Positions 58,901 to 64,000 of a stretch of 64,000 nt of DNA are shown here, in pieces. This DNA comes from Warburgia ugandensis (taxonomy: Eukaryota > Streptophyta > Magnoliopsida > Canellales > Canellaceae), in contig CP141137.1 in the NCBI GenBank assembly GCA_035236585.1, positions 42,244,057 through 42,308,056 of the forward strand, in the 5' to 3' direction. A program made the translations under genes and the position numbers. Positions within the stretch are counted from its first letter, which is position 1. Each line of letters starts with the position of its first letter. Below the pieces are notes generated by a model, which was not told the DNA's origin, ran no database searches, and saw only the letters and a program-made list of their open reading frames with translations.

Positions 58901-58930
58901 TAAGATTTCTTCTTTGATGGAAATCAATTT
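55930..58930 (-). mobile_element. Athila-like pol remnant (RT, RNase H, integrase), minus strand
   Basis: Domains in order on the minus strand. A linker, 'DKSIDEVNKLLDATPIMDT' (58,694-58,927). RT, with 'HPHMKVVA', 'VVPKKSW' and 'KMLKRLANHS' (58,050-58,450), then 'MPFNLHSPPSTFQRCTLSIF' and the catalytic-type 'VFMDDFSIF' (57,823-58,017). RNase H, with 'RKTLNDAQINYSTTKKELLA' and 'FALDKFRSYLLG' (57,023-57,487). Integrase, with 'FYWPTIFKDS', 'CMRCQQL', 'VWGIDFMGPFPNSFGYLYIL' and 'TPKAIISYRGKHFC' (56,511-56,867). The integrase C-terminus reads 'SQWTGPYIVRIVYRHKAVEI' near 56,080. This is the best-preserved pol in the window, yet broken at roughly ten or more places. Confidence 0.93.
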
Positions 58931-59226
58931 TCATCCATTTTCAACAAACCAAATAGGTTCTTTCATGATAGGTTTGGATCAATCGCACACTGGGGGAGAG
59001 AGAGAGTTATGTGGTTTAGCCAAACCTGGCCTATGTCCATGTGAAGGGAAAAGAAACTACTTCACTCTTGTACAAAGATTTACATTGAGGGATGATTAAA
59101 ACTGCTTACTTTGGCTCAATTTTATATGAGTTTTGAGGATTGTGACCCCCAGATTCCTATAAAAAAATTAGGTTAAAATAATCTTGATTTCTTTAGGATA
59201 TCCAAAAATTTGGTCTTGATATTAGG
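58931..59226. other. No recognisable feature
   Basis: Probably the decayed protease-to-RT linker of the - strand Athila-like body, but no motif is readable. It ends at the + strand LTR start at 59,227; the five bases before that are ttagg. Confidence 0.4.
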
Positions 59227-60218
59227 TGTTACGTGTTTAATTTTGGCTAAAAGACCCCTAGTTTAGCATTTAATTAGACCATCTAACTCATTAATTTAGT
59301 AAATTTTTGGAGAAAATATAAAAAATAGTTCAAATTGATCATCCAAAAGTAAATTATCAAAATTAGTGGTCAGATGATCAATTGAGCTAAGTGAATGCTT
59401 AATGTATGGTTTAGATGACTCTAATCTAGTCTTAGGTTCTGCAGATCAACTAAAGGAGGTTGGATGGCTTAGATCTAATTTCAATAGAGCAAATTAGTTT
59501 GAAGATCAATAAGGCAAGGGATGAAGGGTTCCTAAAAGAAGAAGGTTTCCTAATAGAAGAGGGGTCCTAATTTGGGAGAGGAGAAAGTTTCCTAATAAGA
59601 ATCTACCTCTTCAAGGAAAGAGTTTGAGGAAAATAAGGAAGTGGGAAGATTATAAAGAGGGGGAATCGTAGGGAGTTAGGAAGTTTTGGAAAAGTTTGGA
59701 GTTTTGGAGTCTTTGGGGAGTTTTGGTTGCTTCCATTGCTTCCATTCTACATTCGCATAGTTTTATGCTTTCCATGTTGTTTTGCTTCGTTGTTTTCTTC
59801 TTGCTTTCATAACTCTTCTTCCCTCTTTTCCATTTCCTCATGTTCCCAATACCACCTTCCTCTTCACATCCCAGCCTACCCCTCTCCTTCATCATTTTTT
59901 TTTTTCCAACGAATCAACCTCACCCTCGATCGCACCACTGCACAACCCCTTCACTTTTCCCTCTCCTTTTCATGTTCACTCCCCAGAACCCAGATCTTCC
60001 TCCAACCATTATAGCACATTTTTTTTTTCCAATCCCAATCTTTTTCGTTCTTCTCTTTCCATCCTAGATCCCTCTGCTCAGACCTTCTCCATAACCCCAT
60101 TAGTTCACCACACCCGTGTCTCACAACCCCATCTCTCTTTCATCTCCCTCATCTCCTTGTTTACCACATAGCCAGGCACGAACCCATCACCTATCACCGG
60201 ACAGACGACGTCAAAACT
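59227..60218 (+). mobile_element. First half of an Athila-like LTR (plus strand), cut by the neighbouring element
   Basis: It starts TGTTACGTGTTTAATTTTGGC and runs parallel to the minus strand of 61,165-62,159 at about 90% identity over the stretch I compared. It stops at 60,218 where the inverted LTR starts. The proline/serine-rich frames at 59,727-60,301 come from pyrimidine-rich LTR sequence present in both copies and are not genes. Confidence 0.8.
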
Positions 60219-62159
60219 TGTTGATGTTTTTCGCAAGTGCACAGGCTATTGTGGCACAGCTAATGAAAGTACGGGTCGATCCCATAGGGGCGCGCTTTTA
60301 GATTTTGGATTTTTTAATAAAATTTAATTATTTAAAATTTAAATTAATTGACAAAAATTAACAGAAAGAAATCAGACTTCATCTTTAGTTTAACAGTGAA
60401 ATTCTAAAGGTCTAATTCTAAAAAGAATAGAAAAAGAAACAACAAAACCTTAACTAAACTAAAACTAGAAAAAATTAGAAAAAATCTAATTCCCAAGCTT
60501 AAGTACTGCCCAATTTCTTCACTTCAGTTATCCTAAACATTGATCGACCTTCATCACTATATTCAACATATCCTGGACTAATGATCTGATGGGTGAATTT
60601 GTCAGATTCAGCATATTGTTAGATATCCAATCTAATTAATGAATTTAAGATTTAATGGCTTTGATATATTTTCAGAACCCAAATTGAAGCTCAGGAACAA
60701 CAATTAAATAGGAAACTATCCTAAAAACATATTATAAAATTCAATTGAAATTTTGAATCAAAATAGGCAAGAATTAAGAGTTTTTTTGTGGTTAAACCAG
60801 AACCCTTGATTTGGTTATAGCTATGGAATAACATAGAATGTGAATAACCCAAAACAGAATAACATAAAACATGAATAGTAATAGTAATAGGACAGAACAT
60901 GTAAATTGAATTATTCTTTCAAGGGCAAAATTGGAATTTTATTCAAAACTTCCCAAAAACTCTCATAAACAGGAAAATCCATCGGAGAAGACGGCCAGAG
61001 ATTGTGGGGTGCTTGGACGGTGTGGTCTTGGCTAGATGTCACCTAGTGCAATGGTGCTCGAGGAAGTGAAATTGCTAGTTTGGCCTGGGTGGATGTTGAC
61101 CAGTGCTGGACGCGTTGGACTGACTGTGAGAGAGAGATGAACATAGGGGAGTGGGCAACACCTTAGCGTCGTCTGTCTGGTGACGGGTGATGGGTTCGTG
61201 CCTAGCTGGCTATGTGGTAAACAAGGAGAGGAGGGAGATGAAAGAGAGATGGGGTTGTGAGATAGAGGTGTAGTGAACTAATGGGGTTATGGGGAAGGTG
61301 TGAGCAGAGGGATCTGGGATGGAAAGAGAAGAATGAAAAAGATGGAGATTGGAAATTTTTTTGTGTGGTAATGGTTGGAGGAAGATCTGGGTTCTGGGGA
61401 GTGAACGTGAAAGAGAGAGGGAAAAGTGAAAGGAGTTATGTGGTGGTGCGACAGAGGGTGAAGTTGATGCATTGGAAAAAAAAATGATTAAGGAGAGGGG
61501 TAGGTTGGGATGTGAAGAGGAAGGTGGTATTGGGAACGTGAGGAGATGAAAAAGAGGGAAGAAGATCTATGAAAGCAAGAAGAAAACAACATGGAAAGCA
61601 TAAAACTATGCAAATGTAGAATGTAAGCAATGGAAACAAGCAAAACTCCCCAAAGACTCAAAAACTCCAAAATTTTCCAAAACTTCCTAACTCCCTATGG
61701 TTCCCCCTGTTTATAATCTTTCCACTTCCTTATTTTCCTCAAACTCTTTCCTTGAAGAGGTAGATTCCTATTAGGAAACTTTCTTGTCTCCCAAATTAGG
61801 ACTCCTCTTCCACATTAGGACACCTCTGCCATTAGGAAACCTTCTTCTTTTAGGAACCCTTCATCCCTTGCCTTATTGATCTTCAAACTGATCTGCTCTA
61901 TTGACATTAGATTTGAGCCATCCAACCCTCATTTAGTTAATCTGCAAAACCAAAGGCTAGATTAGAGTCATTTAAACCATACATTAAGCATCCACTTATC
62001 TCAATTGATCATTTGACTAGTAATTTTGATAATTTATGGTTGGATGGTCAATTTGAATTAATTTTTATATTTTCTCCAAAAATTTACTAAATTAATGAGT
62101 TAGATGGTCTAATTAAATGCTAAACTAAGGGTTTTTTAGCCAAAATTAAACACTTAACA
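60219..62159 (-). mobile_element. 3' LTR of a minus-strand Athila-like element
   Basis: On the minus strand it runs from TGTTAAGTGTTTAATTTTGGC (62,159), after a polypurine tract, to ...gcgaaaaacatcaaca (60,219). That is 1,941 bp with TGTT...AACA ends. Near its end it has 'tatgggatcgacccgtac', the block common to Athila-like LTRs here. It sits inside the + strand LTR 59,227-60,218. Its outer flank is aaact, whose partner would lie beyond the right edge of the window. Confidence 0.82.
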
Positions 62160-62173
62160 CACCCCCCAGCTAG
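62160..62173 (-). other. Polypurine tract
   Basis: ctagctggggggtg on the minus strand directly precedes the LTR start TGTTAAGTG. Confidence 0.78.
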
Positions 62174-63880
62174 TATTTTGCTAGTACCAAGCAAAACATG
62201 CAGAAAACTATTTTACACAAAACTGGTACAAGGTGCCACTTTCGTAGGTACTCATGATTGCAATTAGCACATGCAACAAGCCCTTTAACAGCCAGGTTAC
62301 CCCTAGTGGACGAGTTAGGCCTCGTGAGGATTTGCAGTAAATATACGCACAAAATTCAATGAGGTCGAGTCCCTTATTTTATCTTAGAGAATCCTCATTC
62401 ATTAGCAACTTTACTAATTTTTCACAACTTAATGAAGAGGATTTGACAATTTTACACACGATACATATATTAAAGACATTTTATTTGGCTATTTCCCAGA
62501 GTGCATATGTGTGTATACAACCACATAAATCTTGATTTCTAACTAGATATGCTTACACTCCATTGGAAATATGCTTTGACCTCAAATCCTCACAAGTATA
62601 CGCTCAGAAATAAAACTCTCAAATAAGGGGTTTTAACATATTTCTCTCATTATGTGATAGAATCCTATAAGCTAATGGTTCACATAATTCTTTTAAATGC
62701 TCATTAGACAAAGGAAAGTGATCCCTAAGAGTGGATGTTAACACCAAGAATATTAGGGGTCTTTTACCTTAATTCTTTCTTTTTATCTCCTCTTTAAGGC
62801 TATGTCCACCTAAGATCAATAGGTCTTTAACTAGGAAGAAATGTAGGCTTAGAACAAGTTTAGAAAAGAAAGGTATAAAGAATTCAAAGGTTCAAAATTG
62901 AGTAGATGTCTTCAATGAATATTTGCTAGGACAACTTTTCTTTTGGGTTTGTACTTGAAGTGAATTTCTCTTTCAAATTTTGGTCTTTTTTATTTTTATT
63001 TTTATTCTTCTTGGAAGAAGGACAACTAAGTTTTCTCACCTTTTTGACTTTTTATTCCTGTTTTTGAATTTTTTCTACTCTACTCATTTTGAAGATGGGT
63101 AGTGGTTAGTTATTTTGGTTTATTCTTGGTTAAGGTGAATGGGGTTAAGAAAGAAAATGCTTAATAGCAGGTTCAAAAGGCTAACTAGTGGTATACTATA
63201 TTGGGTAGGCTTTATGTCTCTGGGCTAAGCAAGGATGGCCTATATCATTTCCTGGGCTTCCTAAAGCCTATCAGATTCAATAAAATTTTGAAATTATAGC
63301 TATTACTCCTATTTATTCTTAATGTCTAACCAAAACAACAATAATAGGATCACACTAATGTATGTACGCTGAAGAATTTATGGAATTACTTATAACTCTC
63401 TAAAAGAAGATCGTCTTAAACGCTCACTAGGTTATAGGTTTCTATTGATTTTCCTCAGGGTCTCTAAGTCATACCTCTATATTAGTCTTGGTTATATGCT
63501 ATGTGTAAATGGTTTTCTAGAATTAACTTTCATAAAATGCTTCCATACATGAATGATGTGCAAAACTAATCATATGCATTCCCATTAAGAGGTGAAAATA
63601 GTATATTTACTAAGTTCTGAACATCTAGTTCTCATCACAGTATGGGAACTCTACTGAAAAAGTTTTTTTTTTTTTATTTTCAAAATTTTTTTTAACTCAA
63701 GAAAATTCAAAATCTCTATGTGCATATACACCCCCCAACTTGAATGAAACATTGTCCCCAATGGTTGAAAACATGGGATTCTATATGAAAGTTGAGTGAT
63801 GTAGACTCTAAACCCTTAGGTTACCTCTTAATAAGCGCTAAGTTTAACGTCTTTAGCCAAACATATTGATGATTGTAATA
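62174..63880 (-). mobile_element. Post-pol 3' region of the right-edge Athila-like element
   Basis: On the minus strand it contains 'gacgttaaacttagcgctta' with 'ttaagaggtaacctaagg' (about 63,815-63,855) and 'ggggacaatgtttcattcaa' (about 63,740-63,760). It is colinear with 41,690-43,370 inverted, for example the 'cactctgggctaa..aaggatggcctatat' stretch near 63,220 and 55,280. No gene is visible. Confidence 0.75.
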
Positions 63881-64000
63881 ATGATATGTTGCGTGGCTCC
63901 TAAAGTGGTAATCTATGGTGGATCATGATACTCATGTGTCACTAAAATTGTCTCATCAATTTGAAGGTCAGGCAAATCTAGGAAAGGTTTTAACCGTTGA
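63881..64000 (-). mobile_element. C-terminal end of Athila-like pol, cut by window edge
   Basis: On the minus strand the last 120 bases encode fragments like 'VTHEYHDPP'/'SIMIHH' and a 'LRQF'-type stretch. They correspond to the segment 'EPIYHDPPYHDL' at about 55,930 in the other - strand pol. The rest lies outside the window. Confidence 0.5.

Noticed and set aside
60186-60216. tRNA-Asp-like primer site (minus strand: 'gacgtcgtctgtccggtga')
   Set aside because: The same words occur at 61,165-61,190 in the middle of the inverted LTR copy, so they are LTR-internal and not a primer site.
59727-60301. Proline/serine-rich frames up to 129 codons
   Set aside because: The same pyrimidine-rich sequence occurs inverted at 61,281-61,670 as part of an LTR; the frames are by-products.
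1-64000. A CRISPR array, prokaryotic operon, rRNA or tRNA gene
   Set aside because: No regularly spaced direct repeats with unique spacers, no ribosomal or tRNA cloverleaf sequence noticed, and every recognisable protein segment belongs to plant retroelements or pararetroviruses.

Overview
Plant nuclear DNA, almost certainly an angiosperm, AT-rich throughout. I find no host protein-coding gene, rRNA or tRNA gene in the 64 kb; nearly everything is nested, decayed retroelement sequence. The evidence is Ty3/gypsy polyprotein remnants, LTRs with TG...CA ends and 5-bp target duplications, a caulimovirid (plant pararetrovirus) fossil and two non-autonomous DNA transposons. The species cannot be named from this window.

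Layout. (1) 1-10,203: a Tekay/chromovirus-like element on the + strand, with 5' LTR remnants, a broken pol (about 4,800-6,985), a polypurine tract and a 3.2-kb 3' LTR. An Athila-like LTR piece lies inside it at 3,608-4,800. (2) 10,204-14,200: an Athila-like element on the - strand (gag, leader, tRNA-Asp-type primer site, LTR); 14,985-15,960 is the 3' part of another Athila-like element on +. (3) 15,965-19,996 and 36,459-37,594: one caulimovirid fossil in two parts. Gene order is linker, capsid and protease, then promoter and primer site, then movement protein, i.e. circularly permuted. (4) 19,997-36,458: a long-LTR retroelement sitting inside that fossil, marked by a perfect ATTTC duplication. 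Its 3' LTR is itself split by two solo LTRs of the same superfamily in opposite orientations, with target duplications GGGAT and ACTTT. (5) 37,595-47,250: an Athila-like element on +, carrying a 1,077-bp hAT-type element with a perfect 8-bp duplication and nine long hairpins, and a 1.35-kb inverted-repeat DNA transposon in its 3' LTR. (6) 47,640-59,226: two Athila-like bodies on - that appear to share one LTR. (7) 59,227-64,000: a head-to-head pair of LTRs of an Athila-like family. One belongs to a - strand element that runs off the right edge.

Relative age can be read from the nesting: pararetrovirus first, then the long-LTR element (its LTR starts differ at roughly 10% of sites by hand count), then the two solo LTRs. 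The most unusual signals are the hairpin array in the hAT element, four exact-period 32-bp repeats just upstream of the pararetrovirus TATA box, and a hairpin kept at the same place in every long-LTR copy. All comparisons were made by eye, so boundaries given to the base are those supported by target duplications or TG...CA ends; the others are approximate.
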